From Plazaster borealis (taxonomy: Eukaryota; Echinodermata; Asteroidea; Forcipulatida; Labidiasteridae), in the NCBI GenBank assembly GCA_021014325.1, contig CM037469.1, forward strand, positions 12,218,663-12,282,662: a stretch of 64,000 nt of DNA, given 5' to 3'. Of the stretch, positions 34,913 through 45,135 are shown in pieces; position 1 is the stretch's first letter; the number at the start of each line of letters is the position of its first letter. A model generated the notes under the pieces. It saw only the letters and a list, made by a program, of their open reading frames with translations, was not told the origin of the DNA and did not search any database. Position numbers and translations under genes: made by a program.

Positions 34913-36440
34913 GAATTTGTGCTTGGGCTTGAGTCCTTTTTGGTATGTCATCTAGGTTGAAAAGTCGCCAGGGTATAGCGCACAGTCGACTAAAGTCGCG
35001 CTGTGTTTACTTGTCCCATGTCTTTATCAGTGTTGTAGCCGTCGAGACTGGAGACCAAATTTGTATGGTCTTGGTCTCGAGCGCGCTCGATCTCCCCATT
35101 GGTCTCCCCATTGGTCTCCCCATTGGACTTGCTGGTCTTGGTCTTGGTTTTGGTCTCGCGGTGTACAACACTGCCAATCGGGATCGAGTACAGCAGTGAC
35201 GATGGTGGACACTTATACAGAGTACTGGTATCCACCACAGGTGATCGCTCGTGGCACACAAATTCGCACTGTTTAAGGTTTTACGACAGGTATGATGAAC
35301 ATAAGCTTAATGGTGCTGCGCATGTGCAGCCAGCATGTGCCAGAAAAACCACCGGACACGGCCCGTTTCGTCCGAAAAGTGCACTGAGTTCTGTGACGTA
35401 CATTGCATGACGGGATATGCGGCTTAAAGTCTCACTCAAAAGATGGAATAATCTTGCGCAAGGACGTTAAAGGGTCTGCACACGTTTGGTAACGACTCTG
35501 AAAATGAATGGCAATACAAACTTACTTGGTAAGAAGTACAACAGCTTTGGATAGTATAATGAATTTTGAGAAACTTTTCACTTGGAATTACTGCGGTTAT
35601 GGACAAAAGGTGTAACTTTTTTATCCCCCAAAATTCGAATCTGACAGAATGTGTATTTCAATTGCAGATTATTCTTACTGCTCCAGATTTTCGACAATAT
35701 CTCTCAAACGCTACCACCTTTTGAAATGAAATTTTAGCCGGTTAGTTCTATGGTATATACGGTATCTACAACTTACTATATAGGATAGAAACAAACAGTG
35801 GGCTCCAATTACCAAACGTATACAATCCCTTCAAAACGACCGGGACTCGAATTCACACAAGTCCCGATATACAATGCACTTACAAAACGCAATGCACTTA
35901 TCGGAGGAGACGGGGTTTGTCCGTTTTTTTCTTCGTTTTTTCTTCTTCTTCTGACATGCTGGCTGCACATGCGCCGAAGCACTTGTAACTTTACGAGGTG
36001 CTGTAAAAATGGATTTCATATTCATAACTCATGCGAATCATTATGAGGGCTATGAGCGCTCATCTTGTTGTGGATGCCAACACCTTGTAATGTGTCCATC
36101 ATCATCACTGCTATACTCGATCCTGATTGGTCAACTCGATTATGGCCCACCCAGATCACGTGTAGCGTGTTTCTTTTTACAAAGTTGTGAACAACCACCC
36201 GCATAGTCACCTTGCTAAGGCATGCGTGTATGTTTACTAAACGTATACCAGTATAACACCAATGTCTATTTGTACCGGTGCGCAATGACAAGTAAAGATC
36301 AATGGTGCGAAAAACAAAGAAATGAACCAAACGATAAAAGATGAGTGTTATGGTCTATAACAAAAACAAGACTGAAACAGAACAAATTACAGGTAAAGGT
36401 TCTCGAAGATTTTTACCACAGCTGCGGTATTGGAACAGAT
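34913..36440 (+). repeat. 1.55-kb tandem duplication, copy B
   Basis: Nearly identical to 33358-34912. It gains about 24 bp by expansion of the GGTCTCCCCATT unit (about 35090-35130) and loses about 20 bp near 36030 relative to copy A. It contains its own foldback pair and family 1 MITE. Confidence 0.95.
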
Positions 36441-36446
36441 TACTTA

Positions 36447-36815
36447 AAGGCACTGGACACACTTGGTAATTGTCAAAGACCAGTATTCTTATGTATGTTG
36501 GTGTATCCCAACATATGCATAAAATAACAAACATGTGCAAATTTTGACCCAATTGGTCATCGAAGTTGCAAGAAAATAACGAAAGAAAAAACACCCTTGT
36601 TGCACAAAATGTGTGTGCTTTCAGATGCCTGAGAAAGGCTTCAGGCCTGAAGTCTTCTTCATATTCAAATATTTTAGTGAAAAATTACCTCTTTCTCAAA
36701 AAATACGTTACTTCAGAGGGAGTCGTTTCTCCCAATGTTTTATACTATCAACAGCTCTCTGTTAAGTTTTTATGCTAATATATATTTTGAGTAATTACCG
36801 AACGTGTCCTGTGCC
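36447..36815. mobile_element. MITE family 2, full copy
   Basis: The ends are GGCACTGGACACACTTGGTA and TACCGAACGTGTCCTGTGCC. The interior has GAAGTTGCAAGAAAATAACG, CAGATGCCTGAGAAAGGC and CAACAGCTCTCTG. It lies immediately after the tandem duplication. Confidence 0.8.
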
Positions 36816-36819
36816 AAAA

Positions 36820-37875
36820 TATCAAAATACTCGAACTTTCCGTTGAAAACAATTTGGACAATAATAAACTATATATAGGCTACATGCCCGATGCACGGTA
36901 GACGCAAAGTTACGCAATATTGTGCTGGTTACCCCACAATGAAAAGTAACCAGCACCATTTATCCTTTAAACATCAATTACACTACATTAATAAAGACCA
37001 TTTAACTCAGAATATGGTATGTCTGCGAGCTATGCTGCAACCGGATCAAACTGACCCCTTTTAATCAATCTCTTCTCTTATTTCATGTTCTACTACAATT
37101 CGACAGAACAGAACCACCGGATCATCTGATCCCTTATAATCAACCTGTTCTCTTTTTCGTTTTAAATACAACTCAACAGAACCGGACTACCGTACAGTGT
37201 TCGTTACATTTTGTAAAAATCAACTTAGGGAAGTTATGTCTTAATTGACAATAATTCAACTTGAATGACAGAACGTGCCATTTGCCCTGGAGCATCAGTG
37301 TTGTGTTGATTGCCAGATACGCAAAACCACAAAAACCATTGGGAAACATTGGAAACGTACACCTGATCTATTGCAAATCAACGCTTTCAGGCTCAAGCTA
37401 GCACTGACCTCCTTATATGCTGTTTTCCATAATAGCAGTTGTAACAAGTCTGCTGACTTTAAAACAATAACTTATTTTCGATTTCTCAAAAGTTTAACAT
37501 GTGTAGTAGTTGCATATAGCAAGCGTGAAGTGAATACGTTTAGACCCTCTCCCCGGGTACCACACCCAGCACATTCAATGTTCCCATCGAATCATTGAAG
37601 CGTGTACTCTTACGTAACAAGTATAAAATAGATTTATTCTACATAAATCAACATATTCCGTCACAATATTATAATTAAATTGCATCGGACCGTAAAAGTG
37701 ACTTAGTTTACTGACTGACTTATGAAATCAAACAAACTGAAGACGTATTGGATATCTATTTAAGAAGTAGCGCGTGCAAGCTTTTCTCAAATCATTTCTC
37801 ACCCACAAACTATAAGGTGTTTGATTTTCATTGACTTCTATACCATCGCTTCCGAGGCCCCATTTCTCCATCAAG
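36820..37875. other. upstream region of the DUF4773 gene
   Basis: No exon or clear repeat is seen. CCGGATCA(A/T)CTGA(C/T)CCC-like and CAACCTGTTCTC-like words recur at 37045-37170. The promoter is presumably in the last few hundred bases, but I see no TATA box that I would defend. Confidence 0.3.
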
Positions 37876-40800
37876 ATGAGCTGGTCTTTGAAGTTAGCCG
37901 TCGTGCTGGGCATTTTTGCAATTTCTGCGACTGCCAAGTCCGTTCAGGTTAGTGTATAATTGGGTTTAATAATCACTTTCAATTCAAAATATTATTTTAT
38001 GTTTATAAATTAATGCTTTAAATGGAAATGTACCAGAATATCACACATCATGTTTACTTGTTTACAGTCAAACTAGGGCTGGACTTCGCTCATCATCATC
38101 TTGCTGAAAACAAACCAAGTAGCAAATTCTCTTAAATCTGCTGCCTACAAATCTTTTAGCCGCTCCAGGACTATGGAATAACCATTCCATCACCATGCGC
38201 ACCTCGAGCTTGCTGCCTATTTTCAAGAACGCACTTAATAAAATAGTTGCTTTCTTTTATTGCCGTTTGCAATGCAATTGTTCTGTTTGCTAATGCCCTG
38301 GTCTAAATGAGATGGCACTATATAAAAGCCTATGTGTATAAAATGACGTTGATTGTCTTTTGACCCTCTTTTCCTTGACTGTCTTGTTTTAAAGGCAAAG
38401 TATACATTTGGTTTTTTGAACCGTTCTGTTGATTTAATTCTATACAAATGTAGATAATATGCAATACCGGTGAAAATTTCATTTCAAAAGGTGATGGTAG
38501 CGTTTTCGTGATAATGCAGAAAATCTGGAGCGGTTATGTCCACGCAGGGAGAATAATCCGTACTAGGAGTAAATAATGTCTGAGAAACGTTGCATGCATT
38601 AAACGTTTCGCATATTGAATTGTTTTGAATCCCTTTCTCTAAAACCACATTCCTATAGAAGGAAATCGTTTCTCAAAATGTTATCCTTTTCAACAGCCGC
38701 AGTCTTTCTTATCAAAATAGGTGTATATGTTCATAAATTAATTGCTTGGACTCATTACCAAACGTATACCGGTATCCTTCCTTTAAAGGGTCTGTATATA
38801 CGTTTGGTAATGACTCTGAAAATTAATGGCAATAAAAACTTCTTGGTAAGAAGTTGGCCTATACAGCAGCTTTGGATAGTATAATGCATTTGAGAAACCT
38901 TTCACTTCGAAGTACTGCGGGTATGGAAAAAGATATCACTTTTTATCCCCTAAAATTTGAATCTGAGAAGCGTTACTGACAGTAACGTTTCTCAGATTGT
39001 GTGTTCCAATATTGCAGATTATTCTTCCTGCGTGGACATAACCGCTCCGGATTTTCGGCAATATCTCAAAAAAAGCTACCACATTTTGAAATGAAATTTT
39101 CACAGGTTAGTTTTATGGTATTGAAACAAACAGTGGGTTCCAATTACCAAACGTAAACAATCCCTTTAAATGAACCTGAATTTCTCGGCTTGTTATTGTT
39201 TTATAGGCTACATGTCCCTCTGTTGGTCTTTTGTTATTTCACTTTGACGCGTGATGACGTTGACCTTTGTTGTTTGTAGATAAACAATGATGACATGGGC
39301 GAGTCAGCGATGACTGCGGAAGAAGAGGAATTCTTAATGAAAATGGCGACAGTCATTCTGAAAGCCCAGGCTGCAGAACAGTTGGGCCTTGCAGCTGGAC
39401 ACCGTAAGTCTCGAATCTCGAACCGTATTCTTGTTTTTTCCCCCACCGAACTGTCAATAGTAATAATAAACTCAAAGGGAGATATTATACATTTGTTTAT
39501 ATATAATTTTGGAGCCTAATCATCCTTACTTGCAGCTGATGAGAAGCTGATTTGCGAAGGACGCGGCTACAGTGTTGTTCGAGCTGCTGGCATGCGAAGG
39601 CGCCCTACGGCAGCCAACCACATCAATCCATATTTATTTTAAAACTTCGGATATATGTACATTTTATAGGCCTACATTTAAAATTGTCAAAAGTATTTTT
39701 TAAAAACCTGTCATCTTAGATGTGTCAGACCCAATAAAACCTCTACTACCAAGATATAGGACAACAATAATTAAAAACAAAATACAAAATTTGAAACTAT
39801 AACGTAGCTTTTGGAGACAAAAGAGTATAGCAAAACAAGAAAACTAGATTAAAAAGAAATACAAACATTAAGAAGTCAAAATCAAAGACAGTTACACATG
39901 CTCTCTCATTCTGGATGTATGAACACGGAGCAAAGTCAGAGATCGAAAGTGTTTGATGTTTCGGGATGGTGGAAAAATATTGGTGAGGGGCGAGCCAGCT
40001 GTACGCACTATATTCGCCACCCATGCCACCCTATTGCCTTCATATTCGGCGCATTGGGCTATACAAGCGTTTGTCATGAACTTAATATGGTTGGAAAGAC
40101 ATTTTTAAAGTAGAATATATTATAATGATTCACAAAATCATCCCTCGGAATTGTGTGATTTCCCTTTTACTTCGTGAACTAACACAGTCCGTCATTTTGT
40201 AAGAAACAACGCATGAGAAATAATCAGGCTTTACGTCCCATCCGAAGGACAAAGCAATGGTTTCTTGCTCAAAAATACAAGTGTCATGACCGGGACTCGA
40301 ACCCACACTCTACTTTGACCCTCTTCCGATACACCATGAATTAAAACTACAAGTTGTCTTGGGTATTTTTTTGCCTGTTTCAGCGTCCCTTGAGAAGCTC
40401 TACCCTACAGGCGGACAGTGTTCAGCTTCAGGAAATGTCGCTAAATGTTGCTTTAACTTTGGGTTTGATATCAAATTGGGCTTCTTTAGCCAACGCGTCA
40501 ACCTTGATGGTGAGTATTTGAACATTATCAAACAAAATTATTAAAATATTAATACTTGAATATTTGGAATTTTGAATTTTTTTGAATATTTGAACATTTG
40601 AATATTAATTGAATATTTGAATATGTGAATATTTAAATTTTGAATATTTGAATATTGAAAGTAAGAAATATTATAAATCAAAATTAATACTTGAGAATAT
40701 TTGAATAGTTTATTTGAACACTTGCATATTTACCCGATAAGAAGCCGCTAATTTCACCGGATTCCACATTCCATTACCGCGTGCATTTTTCTGCGGTAGG

Positions 40801-42516
40801 TTTTAGACGTCTAATCCTAAAAAAATACGTAACTTTCGTGAAATAATAAACGAGCATGCAGCGAGTGCTGGAAAAACATATTTCGCGGCGAGATCGATCA
40901 CCCCTGGGAACGAGGCTGGGGACCAGTTGCTCTTCTATGACCTAATGCCTCGCTTTTGATTGGATCAACCACAGGATAATTAAAATATCCAAAATATTTA
41001 GATTATTTCAAAGTCACACTTCCAGGGGTTATGGTCAAGCAAGGCATTCTGCAAAAAAAAAAAAAAAGGCCGCGACGAGATTGTACACCACTGGAAACGA
41101 GGTTGACTTTTATTATAACACACGGAGAATCTGACTCCCGAAGTGGCGTAACCGCGAGTTATCGTGTGATGACGTCAGACAGGTAAATTTGGTCAATTAA
41201 CTCATTGTAAACAATGCCATTTTAATTACAGGCTGTGTTTCTGCGGAGTATCTCCCAGACAACATCGGGGTCCGTTTGGTGGCAACCATCAACGGTGACA
41301 GACTTATTGACAAAGAAATTTCAGGTAAAGTTAGCCCCCCCCCCCAACAATATATATATATATATATACAATTTGTAGGGGAGATGGCCTTAGCTTACGA
41401 TCCAAACCGAACCTTCGTCAGAGGCATAAACAAACACAGACACAAACATATCCATTTATAGCTAGGTGGGGATTTATATATAAATATATATTTAAACAAT
41501 AAATAAATAATAATAATAATAATAGTAATTATAATAAGGGAATAAAAGAGTGGCGACGGGTTCTTAATCGGCCGTTTAAAACCGACAGGGTCGTGGCGAG
41601 GGCCTTTATCGCACGGCTACGACCCTGCCGGTTTTAAACGGCCGTTTAAGAACGAGTCCCTACTCTTTTGTTCCCATTCATAAATGCCCTTTGTTAAAAA
41701 GCGAAACAAAATTACAAGTAGGCCTATAGACAATCTGTGACAATCTGTTTGATTTGCTTAGCGAATCTTCGAAGTTTGTACATTTCAATTTTGTTGTAAA
41801 ATTCTGTTTTGTGCGCGTTGGTTTGTGTGTACGCGCGTGTACAAAAAGATTACGCGCGGGTATAGCTATGTACTGCGTTCCGCGTGTAAGTAAATTGGCG
41901 TAAATGAGCGTGCGCGCCCAACACGCTAAGCCAGCCGGTCTTAAACAGCTCCAGCTGTGTCTTTATCAGCCGTTTAAACACCCCACGTGACGTGCTCTCC
42001 ACCAATAGGAATAGACCTTATGCATTGACGTCATCCAGCCGCCATCTTAGAGGTAAACCGATGACGAAACAATAGAAACGCACAGATTTGTACGCGCGGC
42101 GCACAAGATTGGCCAATGAACAAGCGCCTTTTGACCTCTAAGCGAGGGCGCCCTACTGAAATGACATCATATGCATAAGGTGTATAGCGAAACTGTCTGG
42201 GGTATTTATGAATAATAAATACAAAATGGGCCAGGTGTAAGTGTTGATGTGAGGCGCTTTGATACAATGTAAAAGCGCCTAATAAATAATTATAGTAAAC
42301 TAATATAGCCTTTTTTTCAACTTCTCAGCCACCAACCCACCACCAATCTGCGTCGCCATCCCGGGGGTGAGAAAACTCGCATCTGTCTGCGTAAAGATAT
42401 CGGACATTAGTATATCAAGCGATGGGAGCAATTTCCATGCATGTTTCGATATCTCGGCAAAGGCAGTTGGGTACACCCTTGGAAGGCTCGACCTTGGATG
42501 CATCACCGCAACCTAA
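37876..42516 (+). CDS. secreted DUF4773 domain protein
   Basis: Five exons with consensus GT/AG borders give 200 aa: 37876-37947, 39280-39403, 40384-40509, 41232-41324 and 42329-42516 (stop TAA). Exon 1 encodes a signal peptide (about residues 1-20, hydrophobic LAVVLGIFAISATA). Exon 2 adds an acidic, probably helical linker with EEEE. Exons 3-5 form the domain, with eight Cys at residues 78, 87, 88, 109, 146, 159, 177 and 196, a GFDIKLGFF strand, GCVSAEYLPDNIGVRL, KEISATNPPPICVAIPG and a final GC. That order (CC, LPDNIGVRL, KEIS, NPPPLC, C-terminal GC) is the DUF4773 pattern known from many invertebrates. The domain's function is unknown; secretion and disulfides are inferred. Phases 0, 1, 1, 1 are consistent throughout. 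A competing exon at 39536 is listed separately. Confidence 0.85.
38391..38787 (-). mobile_element. MITE family 1, inverted copy in DUF4773 intron 1
   Basis: It begins TTTAAAGGCAAAGTATACAT and ends CATTACCAAACGTATACC...CCTTCCTTTAA, with family-specific internal words. It lies head to head with the next copy, sharing the CTTTAAAGG junction. Confidence 0.7.
38784..39173 (+). mobile_element. MITE family 1, forward copy in DUF4773 intron 1
   Basis: The ends are TTTAAAGGGTCTGTATATAC and ACCAAACGTAAACAATCCCT. It abuts the inverted copy at 38391-38787, and together they make an imperfect inverted duplication of nearly 800 bp inside intron 1. Confidence 0.7.
39536..39642 (+). CDS. candidate alternative terminal exon of the DUF4773 gene
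   Basis: A good acceptor (CATCCTTACTTGCAG) in the same phase as exon 3 opens PDEKLICEGRGYSVVRAAG and continues to an in-frame stop at 39640-39642. There is no donor inside. Exon 2 spliced to it would give a short secreted protein of about 100 aa lacking the DUF4773 domain. It could equally be a cryptic acceptor or a dead exon duplicate. Confidence 0.3.
40205..40345 (-). repeat. SINE (tRNA-like head, conserved GGATGGGACGTAAAGCC body)
   Basis: On the - strand: GAGTGTGGGTTCGAGTCCCG (B-box-like), CATGACACTTGTATTTTTG, CATTGCTTTGTCCTTCGG, ATGGGACGTAAAGCC. These words in this order are typical of tRNA-derived SINEs common in marine deuterostomes. It lies in intron 2 of the DUF4773 gene. Confidence 0.6.
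40515..40735. repeat. low-complexity AATATTTGA repeat
   Basis: An imperfect run of TTGAATATTTGAATAT words in intron 3. Confidence 0.85.
41538..41675. mobile_element. 138-bp MITE with TIRs of about 55 bp
   Basis: It starts GGGAATAAAAGAGTGGCGAC and ends with its near reverse complement, CTACTCTTTTGTTCCC. The inner arms include TTAATCGGCCGTTTAAAACC against GGTTTTAAACGGCCGTTTAA. Almost the whole element can form one hairpin. It sits in intron 4 of the DUF4773 gene. Confidence 0.8.
42011..42185. mobile_element. MITE with ATAGACCTTATGCAT ends
   Basis: The ends ATAGACCTTATGCATTGACG and ATATGCATAAGGTGTAT are inverted repeats, with TGACGTCAT against ATGACATCA just inside. It lies about 140 bp before the last DUF4773 exon. 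Confidence 0.65.
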
Positions 42517-42556
42517 ACAGACGATCCTCTAGACTCCAAAATGGATTCAGTTATTT

Positions 42557-42830
42557 AAAGGGAGGGTATATAGGCCTATACCTTTGGTAATTACACCCCC
42601 CCCCCCTAAAAAAGGGGGAAAAAAGCAATGACCATAAAATAAATAACTTACTTGGTAAAGAGCACTTGAAAGCTGTTGATGCTGTAAAATAGTGTTTAGA
42701 AACGATCCCCCTTTTGAAGAAATGTAGTTTTAGAGAAAGAGGTAAATTTTCACCCAGAATTTGAATCTGAGAAAGGCTTCAGGCATCTAAAAGCACACAA
42801 ATCTTTACGTTTACGGGTTTACGTTTTAAT
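42557..42830. mobile_element. MITE family 2, partial copy
   Basis: It begins AAAGGGAGGGTATATAGG with GGTAATTAC, contains ACTTACTTGGTAAAGAGCAC and GAGAAAGGCTTCAGGC, and stops after AAAGCACACAAATC. The second half is lost. It is interrupted by a C-run near 42595. Confidence 0.6.
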
Positions 42831-43037
42831 TGAAGCACAGCGTGTGCAAATAGAACTTAATCAAATTCAATAATTGGTGCTTTGTTTCTGCTACTCCAGA
42901 TCCCTAACAAATTATTTCACGAAGTATAGAATAATAATAAAGACAAAATAGTAGAGCATTATTCCAATTCCTGATGACTGTTTTTTTCACCGTGTCTTCA
43001 AGTTTATAGAGCAACCCGGGAACACATCAAATTATAC

Positions 43038-43193
43038 TAGATTGTGCAAGTCTCGCGCATAATCGAAAAATATTGGGACCAATAAAAGTGCGCGAGTTTG
43101 TTTCCTTTAAGCGTTAAAACAATGTATGCGGGACCAAAGTGGTCCCAAAAATGATTGAAAACGAGCGAGACTTGACCGGTCTATTGGCTTTTT
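43038..43193. mobile_element. MITE with TAGAYTGTGCAAGTCTCG ends (copy 1)
   Basis: The left end is TAGATTGTGCAAGTCTCGCG and the right end CGAGCGAGACTTGACCGGTCTA. The centre has the dyad GGGACCAAAGTGGTCCC. Copy 2 is at 44455-44597. Confidence 0.7.
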
Positions 43194-43788
43194 CCATTAT
43201 GCTAATTACATCCACGCATGCGTACATACACTATTGGTTAAAAACACCATAGAGTTGTGCACTAGCCAGACGCTCAAACGCGTATGCGTCACGCCACCAT
43301 TAGCCCAAGACAAAAAGGCGCGAAGTTCCCCCATTTTGCCAACCTGGGGCCTTTCTCAAACCTCAGCTTGGGATCCGGCTCCAGGCTCCGTCTGCCCAAG
43401 CCGGAGACGGAGCCCAAGCGGAGATTTGGGAACAGGCCCAGTTAGTACAACCTCGTTCCCAGTGGTGTACGATCTCGCCGAGCCATTTTGTTTTTCTTTC
43501 CCAGAATGCCTTGCTCGATTGTAACCCCTGGAAGTGTGATTTTGAATTATCCAAATATATTGGATATTTTAATTAGTCCCGTGGTTGATCCATTCTGTGT
43601 TAGAGACGGACGGCTACGGCTAGATATCCGCGTCATCATGCACTGATGGGACGTCCTTAGCAACACCTTTAGCAACAGCTGTAGCCGTAGCTGTAGCCAA
43701 TTCGGATATGTCCTTAGAGCAACTGGCCCCCTTTTATTCTTTTTCGATCTTGTGATACGTCTAACTGTATGCAGTTTAGGGTGACCAT

Positions 43789-43951
43789 GGCCCTTTTCGA
43801 AACGACCGGATTCGGCTTCGGATTCGGCTCAGGCTAGCTAGGCCCCTCAGTTGTTTTGACTATACGCGTGCTATGTGTTCAGGGATTCAGACGAGAGAAC
43901 GGAGCCTGAAGCCGAATCCAAGCCGAAGCCGGTCGTTTCGAAAAGGGCCCA
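43789..43951. mobile_element. MITE with GGCCCTTTTCGAAACGACC ends (copy 1)
   Basis: The left end is GGCCCTTTTCGAAACGACCG, with GATTCGGCTTCGGATTCGGC just inside. The right end is its reverse complement, GGTCGTTTCGAAAAGGGCC. A related, more diverged copy is at 44964-45135. Confidence 0.75.
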
Positions 43952-44144
43952 TATAAAAACATGATTCATATTTTGAAATGTGTTGCGTCGAAATACGTGC
44001 ATTTTAAAACGCGCGTACTAAGCGCCCGACGAGCGCACTATAAAACAAAACAAGCGCTCGAATGTTTTTAACAAGCGTGTGCGCAAACCAGTAACTTTTG
44101 GTTAGCCAATCAGCGTTAATTTTCAGTGTTTCCCTCCCAGAGGT

Positions 44145-44456
44145 TATAGACCTTTCTTTTGCAACGTCACAGCCCGAGTTTTTGCCAACCGAGGTTGGAA
44201 AACTATGGAAAGCCATAAATGCAAAGCATAAGCAGATAGCCACAGTTTGTAATAATGTTAAACAAATATTCAAAAATAGTGTTGAATTTGTTTGAAACAA
44301 AGCAACCAATCATGGTATGTATTTTCGGTTGACTGAAAGTTTACAGAAATGTTGAATTTGGACACAACATTTGTTAACACGATTGAATGTTTTGCTAACA
44401 TTCGGCCGTCCATGCCAACCAGCGCGGTTTGTTTATCAACAAAAGAAAGGTCTATA
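44145..44456. mobile_element. 312-bp MITE, TATAGACCTTTCTTTTG ends (copy 1)
   Basis: The perfect termini TATAGACCTTTCTTTTG and CAAAAGAAAGGTCTATA enclose a 312-bp element. The second copy at 44652-44963 has the same length and differs by only a handful of substitutions. TA is the likely target duplication. Confidence 0.85.
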
Positions 44457-44597
44457 GACTGTGCAAGTCTCGTGCGTATTCGAACATTGTGACCTGTTAA
44501 AGCGCGTGAGTTTGTTTCCTTCACGCGTTAAAGCATCGTATCTGGGACCAAAGTGGTCCCAAAAATGTTCGAATACGCGCAAGACTTGCACGGTTTA
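44455..44597. mobile_element. MITE with TAGACTGTGCAAGTCTCG ends (copy 2)
   Basis: It begins at the terminal TA of the 312-bp MITE. The right end is CGCAAGACTTGCACGGTTTA, and it shares the central GGGACCAAAGTGGTCCC dyad with copy 1. Confidence 0.65.
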
Positions 44598-44651
44598 TTG
44601 ACGAGAGGTATCAATACGGCGCGCTGCCAATGGTAGCGAGGTTGGTATCGA

Positions 44652-44963
44652 TATAGACCTTTCTTTTGCAACGTCACAGCCCGAGTTTTTGCCAACCGAG
44701 GTTGGAAAACTATGGAAAGCCATAAATGCAAAGCATAAGCAGATAGCCACAGTTTGTAATAATGTTACACAAATATTCAAAAATAGTGTTGAATTTGTTG
44801 GAAACAAAGCAACCAATCATGGTATGTAGTTTTGGTTGATTGAAAGTTCACAGAAATGTTGAATTTTGACACAACATTTGTTAACACGATTAAATGTTTT
44901 GCTAACATTCGGCCGTCCATGCCAACCAGCGCGGTTTGTTTATCAACAAAAGAAAGGTCTATA
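44652..44963. mobile_element. 312-bp MITE, TATAGACCTTTCTTTTG ends (copy 2)
   Basis: Same termini, same length and the same order of internal words (CCCGAGTTTTTGCC, GCATAAGCAGATAGCC, ATTCGGCCGTCCATG) as copy 1. It is followed with no gap by the MITE at 44964. Confidence 0.85.
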
Positions 44964-45135
44964 GGCCCTTTTCGAAACCACGGCTTCGGCTTTGGATTCG
45001 GCTTGAGGCTCCGTTTTCTCGTCTGAAGCCCTGAGCGCGTATACCCAAAGCGCGCGGAATTGTCAAAACAACCGGCGGGGCCAAGCTAGCCTGAGCCGAA
45101 TCCAAAGCCAAATCCAGTCGTTTCGAAAAGGGCCA
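44964..45135. mobile_element. MITE with GGCCCTTTTCGAAAC ends (copy 2)
   Basis: The left end GGCCCTTTTCGAAACCACGG directly follows the TATA end of the 312-bp MITE. The right end is GTCGTTTCGAAAAGGGCCA. The interior resembles copy 1 in reverse orientation (CTCCGTTTTCTCGTCTGAA). Confidence 0.75.

Noticed and set aside
37728..37937. - strand 69-codon ORF over the DUF4773 start exon
   Set aside because: It is the antisense shadow of the signal-peptide exon, which has a consensus donor on the + strand.
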